Of a DNA stretch of 64,000 nt, positions 34,986-46,460 are shown piece after piece. Made by a program: the position numbers and the translations under genes. The stretch lies in assembly GCA_026874595.1 (NCBI GenBank), contig CM049318.1:2293741-2357740 (forward strand), in the 5' to 3' direction. Below the pieces are notes generated by a model that was given only the letters and a program-made list of their open reading frames with translations, did not search any database and was not told where the DNA came from. This DNA is from Sipunculus nudus (Eukaryota; Annelida; Sipuncula; Golfingiida; Sipunculidae). Within the stretch, counting starts at the first letter, position 1. Every line of letters begins with the position of its first letter.

Positions 34986-36977
34986 GGGGGACCTGTTATG
35001 TACTGTTAGGGTGGTATTACATTCTAAGTATGTCCTACCCTCCTAACTAAATGCAACATAATTTTAGTAATTCTTTTTTTAATTTCAGTTTTAAATGGGT
35101 TATTTTTTTAACTTACTGAGACATTCATAATTTCAGTTAAGAAATAATTTCCATAAACTGTATTTAATTGCAATTTTCATTGGGTTAGTGAATCTTTTAT
35201 CTTGTTATATATTTTTGCTATTTTCAAGTGATGTTTGGTCTTCGACTGTAATATTGTTTATAATACAGGTTTATTTTTTCATAAAAAAATTCATGTAAAT
35301 TGACTCATTATTTTGAATAAAAATGATAATAATAAATATAACATGAATTATGTTTATATAACACTAACTGTTTATTAATAATAATTTTTCTTGTCTTTTC
35401 ATTTAAACGATTCTTCTTTTTCAATCAAACTGACCCAGAATGGGGAAGAAATCATATTTCCTATAACGTTCTAGTTGTTTTATTAGAGACAACTTTGTTA
35501 TGGTAGTTTTTTAGTGTTTCTGAAGTGTGAATATTGCAGTTTTCATATACTTTGCTTGAACGACACCTCAACTTTTCAGATAAAGTAAGAATGTATTTTT
35601 GATTTGTTTCATAGTAAGTGTTTGCTCTTTGAAAAACTACATTTTTAAATGTGGACAGTGGTTAATTAAATTCGTCTATGTTCCGCAGCGTTCGTCTGTA
35701 AAAATCAGTAAAATATTAGTAATTTCCAGTATCTTTTCTTCTACCAATGATTGATTAATCAATATATACGGTTTGGTAACTTCAAGACATATTGGATATT
35801 AACACGACGTTGTGTTTAGTCACGCACCATCAAAATTTAAGATCCTTCTGGTCATAGATGGCAGTTAAGATATAACTTTGTCCAAAATCGGCATTGTAAT
35901 TATGTTTCATGGAGCATACCAAATTCAAGGTCATGGATTAATCTATTACAGTTTGAAGAAGCATACAGAATTCAGGGTCGTTATTGTCATGTTTTAATTT
36001 TAATGTCGGTAAAATCAATATTAAAATCAGAAATATTAAATTGTGGGATCTAAATAAAACAGAAACATGTACCATATGCTACAATAAAGCCATCTCCCTG
36101 TGATATGCATTAAGCAATGTCTAGCAATTAAACAAATCTTAACTTTTAATACAAATTTCCGAAGAGGGCGTTTCGTGTTTCAAATGATCTTGACAGCTTT
36201 TAAACTTAGAACAGACATTATTTCACCCATTGAGTAACATGCCTCCGGAGTATGTCAGGTCCTATGACGCCTCCTGGAAGCATATTTAAGGATAATTTAC
36301 CTTTTAAAAATGAAAAAATGACAGTTCAACCTGTTGTAGAGTACTTGTTTTTAACTTGAAATGTATTTTTAATAACTGAAAACATGTTTCAAACGTTTCA
36401 AGTTCAACTGTTAATGGTGTTTCATGAAACTAGATTGAACTAAATGTATCAACGTATTCCTCATGTTTTAAATAGAAGCATGTTTTAAGAAATTTGAAGC
36501 ATGTTTCAAAACACGTCAAACAAATGTTTCATCTTATCAAAGATGCCTCAAATAGAAACATGTTGTAGATATTTGAAACATGTTTTAAAACACGTCTCAC
36601 CAAGTAGTTTCCTGTGAAACATGTTTCGTGAAAAAATGACGTTTCAAAAAGTGGACAAAATGATGTTTCAACTTAAAAATGATGTTTCAAGAGAAACATG
36701 TTGGCGATATATGACACATGTTTCAAAACATGTCTCGACAAGGCTCTCTGTAAAACATGCTTCACGAAAAAGCATGTTTCAAAAAGTGGACAAAATGATG
36801 TTTCATATAGAAACATGAAACATATCATAAACATGTTCTCAATTTTAAGAGTGTATATATATATATATTTACGTCTTAAGGTTATTGTAATTTTCTTAGA
36901 ATAGATCGCACATATGAGTCTCTAGTTGTTTTCAAAACAGGACATCAGGCATTAGATCACTTTTTTTTATTTTTGGT

Positions 36978-37125
36978 CTCGAGATGGATTCGGTCTGTTT
37001 CTCGAGTCTTGACTTCTGAGTCACAGTACAAGTCCGAGTCTTTGATCCTCGAGCTCAAGTCCGGGTCACTGAAAAAGTGGACTCTAATCTTTACTCGAGT
37101 CCAAGTCAGTATTCGAGCCCTACAT
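36978..37125 (+). repeat. GAGTCC-rich degenerate repeat, right part
   Basis: Words such as ctcgagtcttgac, acaagtccgagtc, cctcgagctcaagtccg and ctcgagtccaagtc continue the family seen at 32105-32230, so the 4.4-kb element probably interrupts one copy. Confidence 0.6.
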
Positions 37126-39758
37126 CACCGATTAATAATTAAAAATGGGTACATGATTCCCGTTATTCAATGAGTTTAAAGATAAAGCTTATATATATAT
37201 ATGTATTTTTTAAAATCTGAATTAATCAAAAGGAATTAAGTGGTAGGCGTTACATAAACTGTAAAATTGTTTATGGACTGCATGAGAAGCATAACATCGT
37301 TGCCTCCTTTTTCTCAGAGACTCATCGTTGACCTGGACATGCATGTATCATTCTGCTCTAAAGAATCAGGTTAACAGTTAGTTTGGTTTGTTTAGTTTTA
37401 ATGACACTTTTTTAAATATAAATCGATAGCCCACATATATATGCAGTAATGCATAAAGATTTGCCATTGTTTTCCCCTTATTTTTCATATTTCCGATTTT
37501 TTTCTGTGGACTTTAGTTACCGAGAGCGCAAAAATATGACATCGCGATACAGAGTCGACAAAAGTATGAAATTCCACTACAGTGCATGCGACTTTATGGC
37601 AGCTGCTACGATTATAAAATTATGTCAATTTCATCGTTCATGTCAATTTGGCTTTTGCATTTAAAACAATTGTTTTTGTCATATTTACCCTTACTTTGCA
37701 AATTGTTTACGTAACATTGGTTGCACATAAGAACTATATTCGAATATTCGGAGTATCGCGCAGACGTACCTGACGTTCTTTTTGCAGAGGCAACCCTTGT
37801 ATATATATGGTACACTCCATTGACATGTGGATTTTTACCCTCATTATGACGTCATTCCTTGTCGTTATGACAATGGCGCCATGAAATACTCTGATGAGGT
37901 TCCATTAAACACTTTTCAAGTAGGGCTTACGTCAAGGTCAAATACATCGTTCTTATTTTACTTTTATTCTCATAATGGAGTTTTACGTATATTATTAGAA
38001 GGGTTTTATTTTGACTGACTGTACCGGACGACTCTAGCTGTCACTGTTGCTCAAGGATTATTTTTAGGTTTTCAATTTGTTAATCACGACAGTTATAAAA
38101 CATCCAGTAGCACTACGTTTTCAACACCTTGTTCATTTATTTTCCCGCAATTTATTTTTTTTTTCTTTAAGTTTTACAGTGTTTCATAGAAAATTACACA
38201 TGTGAGTGACAACCTGTAATATTTAATTAAATATTATTTCATAAAATAAAAAAAAATTTTATGTACATAATGCTTACTAGACTCTTTACCAAACCATAGT
38301 CATTCCGATCGATTGTGCGTCCGCGTGAGTACAGTCATCAAGCTTTCTAATGACTTGTTATTCCTTACAGTGTTTCCAAGATGTTAATAGTATTTTTAGC
38401 ATAAGATCATAAACTTGACTATGAAATCAGTGAGTTTTAAATAAAACGTATTGTGAAATAATATGTTTTTTTATTTTTTAAGTATATGGGAAAGTATGTT
38501 TATTGTTCCTCCATTTTTATTGAGGTTTCCAACTTAGCTATCTTTTATATAATTGACTTTTCCGTTAAAAAAAATCATTTACCTGGTTGACATGAGACAC
38601 CGGATGAGACAGACTATGGTCCTTCTACAGCTGTCTCCACTTAGCCAGGGTCTGACATTAAAACCCGTTCGCATATTAGATAATCAGAGTGAGTTTAATA
38701 TGAACACGTATGTACCAGCTAGCCTTTACAGTGTGTAATGGAGCAGAGCACCAGTCTAATGCCGCAAAATGATAAGAGACTAGAGCAAAGTTTGACGTGT
38801 TCCCGTGTGAGGGCGGCACCAGGCGACGCGCGCGGCGAGCTCGTTGTCATGGAGGCGTGTCAACATTCGCTGTCGTGCGGCGCTCAGTGTGTGTCCGCGT
38901 GTGTCAACAAGAACATTATGTGTGTGGTGTTATGGTAAATTCGTGCTACCGTGATCATACACTCAGGGGAATAATTCAATGTCAGAGGACTCGACTGTTT
39001 GTAGCACGTCCCTACCTGGCCTTAACAGAGACATCTTGGATTTTTATACTTGCACACAGGAACGTATTTGAACCGTGTTTGGCAGTTAACATTATAATAC
39101 AATAGGTGTGCCACAGTATATTCACATTAATGCACAACCATACTGGAACCTCACTGGAAGCTAAAGTATATACAACCGAGAATAATCATATTTCTATACA
39201 GCTTAAAAGGTAAGACTGAGTGGAACGTGCTCGGAATTCTGTTTACGGCTTAGGTTAGCGCAACATGGTTAAGAGGGCGATATATTTGATAGGGTATGAG
39301 AAAAAAAGAGTGATATTCATAACGTGTGCATGATCACTGATTTTCCATTAGTTTCACCTTTTTTAAAAACATCCACCAGCTGTTCTCGGGTCGGGGTGAA
39401 TTCCGAACTCGCGCCGACTGGGTATCTATAAATGTCTTTTTAATATAATTTGATTATTTTGAACTGCTGTTAGAAAATTCCATACACACGCTAGAAGTTA
39501 TGTAAATTTTTTATGTATATTTTTAAAATCACAAGGATGATAAACTTAAAAATCATGAAATGTTAAACATATGAAATCAATATTTTTACATATTAATGGA
39601 TATTATTAGAAATATATCTGCAACATATTATGTGACAAGATAGTAAAAATATCAATTTTTATGATGAGATTGGCGTTTGTTTACACTGATATTGTTTAAA
39701 AACAGAGATCATATACAAATTTCCTTCTTTTTCTAAATTTTTTATTGTGTTTGTTCCG

Positions 39759-39780
39759 CCCCCCCCCCCCCCCCCCCCCC
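39759..39780. repeat. Poly-C tract (C22)
   Basis: Uninterrupted C run. The short ORFs through it are poly-Pro or poly-Gly artefacts. Confidence 0.95.
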
Positions 39781-41119
39781 TTTAAACAGATTTCTTTTTC
39801 AAGAAAATCGAAATCATCAAATAGGGGAAGAGAGTCAGTCTGGTTCGCAGTTTGGTTCCCCTTCTGTCTGTCAGCTTCTCCCTCTCTCGCGCTAGCACAC
39901 ACACGCACACATTCATATACAAAATAACACTTTTGCTTCTTTTTAAATGCAAACGTCACTTATTGGCCCATATTGTAATTTTCCTTTCCCCGGTGTTGCT
40001 GCGTATGTATATGTTAATATTAGAATGTTACATCAATCATTTAGACGGTTGATGATAACACGTTAGAATTATCAATGTGACTTTATATAATGCCACATTT
40101 ATGTATAGTACCACCTCCGTTACTCAGCAATGCAGAAGCTTACAAAGCACTCTGCTGATCCGTTATCAGATAAGACGAGTACTCGGTCCGTGCTATACTG
40201 TTTATATATAGAAGTGGTTGTACTTCGGCCTACGGTGGTGTACGCAGGTAAAAAGAAGCAAAAAATGACTTTGTGCGCGCTACTCTTTGACAGTGAAGAA
40301 TGAACACCATGGCAGATAAAAATCCTGTGTATTCTAAATTCAAACTATTAGAGGCAAGTTCTAAAATTTGAAAGCATATATATGCTTGACAAATTCAGGT
40401 GTTACAGCAGCGTATATGAAGACCATGCAGTAAACGGAGAAAGGGCCAAGGAGAGGTTATTTTTTAGATAAGATCATCCCTATAGTGTTTTGACCATTCA
40501 GTTTTAATGGAATAAATGTAAAAAGATAATGAAGATATGTTATACTGCAAATATTAAGAGAAAACGGAGCAGAATAATTTTTAATGATATCAAGACTTAC
40601 CGCCTGCCTTCAAAGCGACCGTCCTTGGTTCAGAGATCACGGAGGTCAGAGTACGAAGGCAAGGGTCAAAAGGGCCGGATTAAATAATAAAACAGCATAA
40701 TCAGATGTACCAGTTTAACTCTGCAAAGCAGTCTCTGGTATATAGCACGTACAAAACCTTGGCACATAAACTTAAAATTAAACAAATATAAATTACAACA
40801 CAACATACAGATGGCTTCCTTTAGATAATGAAATTATCAGGAAAATGAAACCTTTATGAATAAGACGCCCCATCTCCACATGTATATAGGTGAACTGTCA
40901 TTTATAATATACTAGTAGCCTAATAAGCATTTTATGTGTGTTATCCACGCTTGTAGGTTTAAAGGTCGAATGGCAAAATATTGTTATTATAAATAATAAC
41001 ATAACAACAAATATTGGCATTATAAATAATATCAAATCTTTCATATTATCTGCCTACTGACGCGAGTTATCTAAAAGTAATGTAATAACGGATAAACTTG
41101 TGTAGCTTACTGCATGGTA

Positions 41120-41207
41120 TGATCGCGAACATGGAAAAATGGCGAAACAATGAAAAAGTGAAAATCGCGAAGAAATAGCCTCGCGAATATTACGCACACA
41201 ACAGTAT
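41120..41207. repeat. CGCGAA-type repeat fragment
   Basis: Contains gatcgcgaacatgg, aaaatcgcgaag and cctcgcgaatatt and ends 'cacaacagtatg', matching the repeats at 17.9 and 22.6-23.0 kb. Confidence 0.5.
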
Positions 41208-41989
41208 GTATACTTAATTCAACAAATATTACACTTTTGAAAGTATAGGCTGATCATTCTAATCATTTCACAAACGTGTAACTTTCTACTCGCCAGAACT
41301 TTTAATTCCATCCACCTTTACTTGATCGAGGTGATGCAGATATTGGGCAAACCACATTGTGCCACCGCCATAGTTTGATAATTACTTAAGAGCAAATGTA
41401 TCTCACTGCAAAGGTTCAGACTTACAAGAGTATGACTCTGTTGTTTAGGGATTGATAGAGTCAAAACCTGCCCCCCCCCCCCCCTGTGCCGGGACTTCAA
41501 AATACACCAGCGGCGTAGGTATAAATGTAGTGAAGAGGACAATGTAGCCCGTTCATGTGTTGGATAAGAATCGTTTCAAGGCAAATTACATAAACATATA
41601 TGTTTTTTTGGTAAAGACTTTACGGAATAAATTATATTTTGTAAGTAAGCGCATTTGAAGATGTTTTCTTGAAATGTTAAAAAAAAATATTATAAAGTTT
41701 GACAGTTGAGACAAGTAGTCTAGGCCGTCCCACGGTGCCCATACATAGGAGATTCGTTTTTAGTAGAAACGACCTAAGGCGTAAGGTGCAAGTGTATATG
41801 GAGGCCAGTTAAGTTTAAAATGGCCTTATATTTTATTGCAAATGAATTTTTCAGATTTGTTTCACATAACCCTCCTTATATATCATTGCTGTATCATAAT
41901 TACCTGATAATCACTGAGTTAGAACAGACAAGCGAGTTATATCACCAGACTGACCAAAGAGTATTTATATTTCAGGAGAGTTGACAGAA

Positions 41990-42125
41990 ATGGTGGATTT
42001 TCAGACGCAGTACAAACAATATGGCTACCGATATACCGCACCGGAAATCAGAAGGGCCGCACAAAATCAGCGTGACGTCAACAGAGAAGCAGAGCCGCAC
42101 CTATTTAAAACTCCCCGGGTACAAG
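41990..42125 (+). CDS. NHL-repeat protein, exon 1
   Basis: First coding exon of a three-exon gene encoding 395 residues in all. The ATG at 41990 follows 'gttgacagaa', and a probable 5' UTR acceptor (tatttcag) ends at 41975. It encodes MVDFQTQYKQYGYRYTAPEI, then RRAAQNQRDVNREAEPHLFK and TPRVQ, ending in phase 1 at CAAG|GTACAC. This N-terminus is polar and charged, with no signal peptide, RING, B-box or coiled coil, which is unusual for animal NHL proteins of the TRIM type. The start was chosen because it is the first ATG after the acceptor and the phase fits exon 2 (G|TT, Val). Confidence 0.75.
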
Positions 42126-42785
42126 GTACACGTTTGTTTTATTTAAAAACACAATAAAATAGTAGTATTTGTAGTTGTAGTAGAAGTAGTAGTAGTAGAT
42201 TTATGATATAATAAATTTTCTATTTTTTTCTCTTCATTGTTTAATCACGTGACCAGTGGGGACGACTTGGCATGGAGTCATCTCTTTTGTTATCAGATCA
42301 GCTATTTATGATATTTATGACTTCCAAATTAGTCCTAGCCCTATGATTGAAATCAAAAGGCATAGAAGTGAATTGACGTATGGGTACCTTCATATCATAG
42401 TACCACAAAGAAACCATAGACCTACGTATCCATTAAACGTGTGCTATTTGTCAGCGGGTTTCACATAATATTCTCGTTTATGTTAATAAATATAGATATA
42501 CTAGTTATAACTAAATATAAGATTGGTGTAGTATAATACATACTATAGGTTCCTGCCACTTCCTTGCCCCTGCCGGTAGATGGCGTTTTGGTGCGATGAG
42601 CAGACTAATGATGGTCGCTGATATAAGTGGACGAAACTGTAAAACACAAAAATTAAGTCTCTGTGCATAAGAATATCCATATATATAAAAGATTACACAT
42701 TCATTTAAATGAATGCGTGGCAAAGGGAGAACTCGCATTCGAACGTCAATAGCCGATAGGATTTTTTATGTTTGTTTGTTTCCAG

Positions 42786-42939
42786 TTCATGATTGCCGGC
42801 AAGACGTGATGAAGGAGTTCAGCGACTCCACGCTTTGGGAGGCGTTCATGTTTTCGCACGGACTCCGGAAATCTCACGATGACGTCTGTCAGAGTCACGT
42901 CAAGGGCAAGAAGGAGGAGGACTCAAGGGGGATTAAAAA
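42786..42939 (+). CDS. NHL-repeat protein, exon 2
   Basis: The acceptor 'tgtttccag' ends at 42785 and the donor AAAAA|GTACGT follows 42939. It encodes HDCRQDVMKEFSDSTLWEAF, then MFSHGLRKSHDDVCQSHVKG and KKEEDSRGIK, about residues 47-97 of the protein. It is a charged helical-looking linker with three Cys, not a recognised domain. The phase joins exon 3 exactly (AA|A, Lys, then PDKLLYTVG). Confidence 0.85.
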
Positions 42940-43831
42940 GTACGTATAGGAATAACAAATATATAACTATATACGCACTTCAGTTAAGCAGAAAGCAGCA
43001 CTTATTCCCTAGCAACAGTACTGGAACCTGCATACATTTTACCTGCATTTATCTCTACTAGAGGTCGCTTCATTACACTGCTTTTCCCTGTTGGGCAAAT
43101 TTTCTGCAAAACTCATAATGAATCAACAATTTGTAACAAAAACCAAAAAAATACCAAGTGATCATCACCAAATATCTTGGCAATTATCAAGAATTTTTGC
43201 TTTAAAATTTCAAATATGATCATTGTTTTACTTCAAAAATACTGAGACACCATAGATGCATATACTGACATATCATCCGCTGCCCAATACGAAAAATGTG
43301 AAATAATCACATGCAATAGAAATAGCCCAGAAAAATGACCAAAATCCAGCCCTGCATTTACTTATTTTATCTGTACTGAAAATATGTAAAAAAATACTAA
43401 TATAATACTGTTTTTATTTAGGGCTACAACCTATTGTCTCAATAGAGATTCCTGCGGCTTACTACACAGCCATCAGGAGACTGTGGTGTTAACGCCTACA
43501 ACTCCCTGACATAACACACAACTTCAAATATCAGGTTTTTCCTTTAGAAACGTTATCGGCTGATGCAAAATTTGCTATCTAATAAAGTTTAGAACATTTG
43601 AATAATTTTCCTTGACCATGATACCATACTGCATCTATCATCCGCCAGTTAAGTCCGTTTGGTGCTACATGGCTGCCTGACTCCAGCTAATGCTACCAAT
43701 CACCTTAGGTTTTGTGGATTTTCTGTTTGTCAGCATTGGCACATGTGCCTTGTTTATTTATGGCTTGTAAATAAACAAGTTCATACCTCAGTAACAGAGT
43801 AATATATGGTCAGAGGAATATTCTGAACAGC

Positions 43832-44195
43832 GCCGGCTTGGGTAGCTCAGTGGAAGAGCACAGGACACAAAGCCGGGAGATCGTGAGTTCGATTCTCAGC
43901 CGAGCCAATGAGATTTTTCACGATCGACCCCCCCCCCCCCTTCCCTTAATGGGAAGGTCATGCCCAAAGACCGTGTTTCACTCACAAACGAGTGCGCCTT
44001 TCGGGGTTTCTCAGTGGTATGACCAGGGACGATTACGCACCCAGAGTCCGCAGGTGAAGCGGTCACCAGGCCTGGTAAACACCAGGATATAGAATAAGAG
44101 GAAGCGTGTGATACTGCCCTGTCACGTAGTCTAAACCGGAATGGAATTCAGCAGATGTACATATACGTAATTAAGTTAGCATTTAAAAAAAGGAA
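43832..44195 (+). mobile_element. tRNA-derived SINE, copy 1 (full length)
   Basis: The tRNA-like head is followed by a body shared with copies 2 and 3: 'ttaatgggaaggt', 'gtccgcaggtgaagcgg', 'ggaagcgtgtgatactgccc', 'aaccggaatggaattc' and an A-rich tail near 44185-44192. It lies in intron 2 of the NHL gene in the same orientation. The C13 tract at 43928-43940 sits between head and body. Confidence 0.75.
43835..43907 (+). other. tRNA-like head of a SINE
   Basis: GGCTTGG pairs with CCGAGCC as an acceptor stem, 'GCTCAGTGGAAGAGC' forms a D arm (A box) and 'TGAGTTCGATTCTCA' a T arm (B box). The anticodon stem does not pair well, and the sequence runs on into a SINE body, so this is a tRNA-derived pol III promoter and not a working tRNA. 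Confidence 0.7.
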
Positions 44196-44290
44196 GCGGT
44201 TACCTCCATAAAATATTATTTAAAAAAAAACTTTTCAGAACAGTAGCTACTTTAAGTTCATTTTTTACCGAACTGTTGTTTAAATTTCAG

Positions 44291-45188
44291 ACCTGACAAG
44301 CTTTTGTATACCGTCGGCACAACAGGAAGTGCTAAAGGTCACTTCCGGTATCCGAGAGGACTGGCGGTCGAAGATAACGGAGACATCCTGGTGGCGGATA
44401 CCATGAACAACCGGATACAGAGACTGAACCGGTCAGGCGTGGTGAAGGAGGTCATTGGAGAAAAAGGAAGCGGACCAGGTCAGTTTGATGAACCCACAGG
44501 GATAACCACGACATGCAGTGGCGACATCCTGGTGGCGGAGAAGAAAAACAAACGTATACAGGTCCTGAATGAAAATCTCGAATATAAATACGACTTCAAA
44601 ACCGTGGACGTACCTTTTTCAGTGTCTTCTGATGAACATTACAACGTTGCCGTGGGAACATGGGCGGGAACCGTTGAAATATATCGCAGAGTTTCTAAAT
44701 TTTATACCAGGTTCCAAGCGAGTTCCGCTAGAAATGGAGGCTTCCTATATGTTCAGTGTAACCTTAACAACCAAGAGGTTATTGTATCGGACCCCGCTTC
44801 TTCCAGAGTTTCATTTTTCACTTACACAGGTAAGTTGCTGTATAGTTTTGAACCGGCCTCTGCTCTGGGTGGGTTAGCCTTCAAACCTGCAGGGATTTGC
44901 CTGACTCCGCTTGGGCAGATCGTCATATGTGACACTCTCAATCACATGGTAGCCCTCTATACGGAGCGTGGCGCAATAATACAGCAGCTCGCGTCACCTG
45001 TTGATGACGTAGGCTCGGCGCAGGCATGCGCAATCGGACCGGAAGGACACCTGGTGGTGGTTGAGTACAGTGTTAACAAACCACACTGCGTGAAGATCTT
45101 ACGGTACCGGGAGTGTGACTGTCATCGAACCACTCCTCTCTCTTGTAAACAAAGCAGTTTACCCGTCTCCAGGCAACAGAAGTCTTAA
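44291..45188 (+). CDS. NHL-repeat protein, exon 3 (beta-propeller)
   Basis: The acceptor 'aaatttcag' ends at 44290, and the frame runs PDKLLYTVGTTG to TAA at 45186-45188. It encodes residues 98-395, nearly all a six-bladed NHL propeller. Blade 1 begins FRYPRGLAVEDNGDILVADT and MNNRIQRLN; blade 2 FDEPTGITTTCSGDILVAE; blades 3 and 4 are more diverged; blade 5 is FKPAGICLTPLGQIVICDT; blade 6 ends IGPEGHLVVVEYS. A Cys-rich tail (RECDCHRTTPLSCKQ) closes it. NHL propellers bind protein or RNA. Relatives are TRIM2/3/71-like proteins, but this one has no RING or B-box, so E3 ligase activity is not predicted. The inferred role is a binding adaptor. Confidence 0.93.
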
Positions 45189-45354
45189 ATAACATCAGCG
45201 TTCAAACAGTTGATATTGTATCTGTGATATTATCTTCGATTCTCCACCAGAAGACACTTTTGCCTTACAATCAAGCTGTCACGACCTTTTCTCTCTTTTT
45301 TTGCGAATGTCCGTGATGGCAATATTGCTAGGCCACCAAAACACAAAGTAATGA

Positions 45355-45360
45355 AATAAA
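45355..45360 (+). terminator. Polyadenylation signal of the NHL gene
   Basis: AATAAA 167 bp after the NHL stop codon, followed by a TGTTCTTTCTCTGG-type T-rich stretch. Confidence 0.6.
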
Positions 45361-45379
45361 TGTTCTTTCTCTGGTATTT

Positions 45380-46256
45380 AAAGTAACAAGAAACAAAATG
45401 TTACATGAAACAGCCGATGAGTCAACAGTTTTTATTCTGTTGATCATGCTAAAAAAATTTTATGGAGTTAGTGGTAGGCATTTGAATTAAATCGATTGGG
45501 CTCATTTTGTCATTTGAAACCCACAATCGTTGAAGGAGTAAATTTTCCGCTTTATTTTGCTGCTTAAGACAAATATAAAGTAATCGGTTTAGCAAAACAG
45601 TTTAAATTTCATACGAATATTTTACTGGGCGTGATTATACAAACGTCTGTTATGGTCAAATAAAATGAACGGGGAGAGAAAAAACGTAACAAGTGTGACA
45701 GGGCGACCTCTGGTAGAGAGAATGCATGATTATTTACAAATGTTGCCAGTGTATTATTATAAAGTATTACACAGAGTATTAGTATTATACACATACTATT
45801 CCTTGAATAATCTTTACATGTAGGTCACAATTTATGAATAAATTTTTATAATTATATGTTTTGATTCATTGAATGATGGTATGATTGGTACATACATGCA
45901 TTGTGTAGTCTGTCCCACCCAGGGATTCCCATCGATGTTGGAGATATTTATTTGTACTCAAAAAATTAGTTAAATTAAAGATTTTTGAAAAGGGGAATGC
46001 AATAATTGAGAAAAAGGTACATTATTGTCACAAATCTACCATAAACTATTGTTAAGTGACTTATGCACAAATGAATCATTGAATATGGGCCGAATAAGTC
46101 CATGCAAACACGGTTTTTGGAGCATCCTACAATAGGGATCCTACACTGGCATGGCAGAGGCTTGCATTCCTTAGATTACAAATTTCTAAATATACATTTA
46201 TTGTACGATTGATTTAAGAACGAAAGTTAGGCACTCGTCCTGACATTCGGTAGTTT
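45380..46256. other. Non-coding stretch after the NHL gene
   Basis: AT-rich with no recognised exon. The 61-residue minus ORF at 45609-45794 has no motif. Confidence 0.4.
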
Positions 46257-46382
46257 GACGGACCACTACAACTCACTCTCCTAGACACCCCTGGGATAGA
46301 CGGACCACTACAACTCACTCTCCTAGACACCCCGCGGATAGACGGACCACTACAACTCACTCTCCTAGACACCCCGGGGATC
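46257..46382 (+). repeat. Three 42-bp tandem repeats
   Basis: Exact starts at 46257, 46299 and 46341. The unit begins gacggaccactacaactcac and ends with a variable cccctgggata / ccccgcggata / ccccggggatc. The first 36 bases are identical in all three. The third unit runs into a tRNA T-arm-like sequence. Confidence 0.95.
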
Positions 46383-46460
46383 GAACCCGGATTCCAAGCA
46401 GAGAGACCATCATTCGACTGGCATTATCATCGACAGTCCAGGCCCCTTTCACATATACTG
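46370..46460 (-). repeat. tRNA-derived repeat fragment (T-arm-like)
   Basis: Reverse complement reads 'gaatccgggttcgatccccg', a good B box/T arm, after 'tggtctctctgcttg'. No paired A box or acceptor stem was found, so it is a SINE or tRNA pseudogene remnant. Confidence 0.4.

Larger units (their letters stand above)
32419..36856 (+). mobile_element. Candidate CACTA-like DNA transposon, ~4.4 kb, non-autonomous or decayed
   Basis: The left end reads TATACACTGTAAAAAGTGA and the reverse complement of the right end reads TATACACTCTTAAAATTGA, a 19-bp inverted repeat with three mismatches starting CACT after TATA. Both subterminal zones (about 32440-32620 and 36165-36845) are packed with AAACATGTTT-like words in both orientations, at least 20 in all. 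Terminal CACT and subterminal repeats are established traits of CACTA/EnSpm elements. No transposase was recognised inside. The interior has a tandem duplication and one exon-like open frame. The target-site duplication cannot be judged because the ends sit in TA repeats. Confidence 0.55.
37130..41989. other. Intergenic stretch before the NHL gene
   Basis: No gene is supported. Contents noticed: a CpG-rich patch at 38795-38900 (gcgacgcgcgcggcgagctcg) that might be a promoter, the C22 tract at 39759-39780 followed by CT-rich and CACA-rich DNA to 39912, the CGCGAA repeat at 41120-41207, and the C14 tract at 41471-41484. A minus-strand donor-like site near 40600 (ggcaggcg|gtaagt) has no acceptor or start upstream. 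Confidence 0.4.

Noticed and set aside
40595-40670. Minus-strand exon FDPCLRTLTSVISEPRTVAL
   Set aside because: It has a donor-like end, but there is no AG acceptor or start codon in frame upstream.
43835-43907. Functional tRNA gene
   Set aside because: Acceptor, D and T arms pair, but the anticodon stem does not, and the sequence continues into a repeated SINE body.
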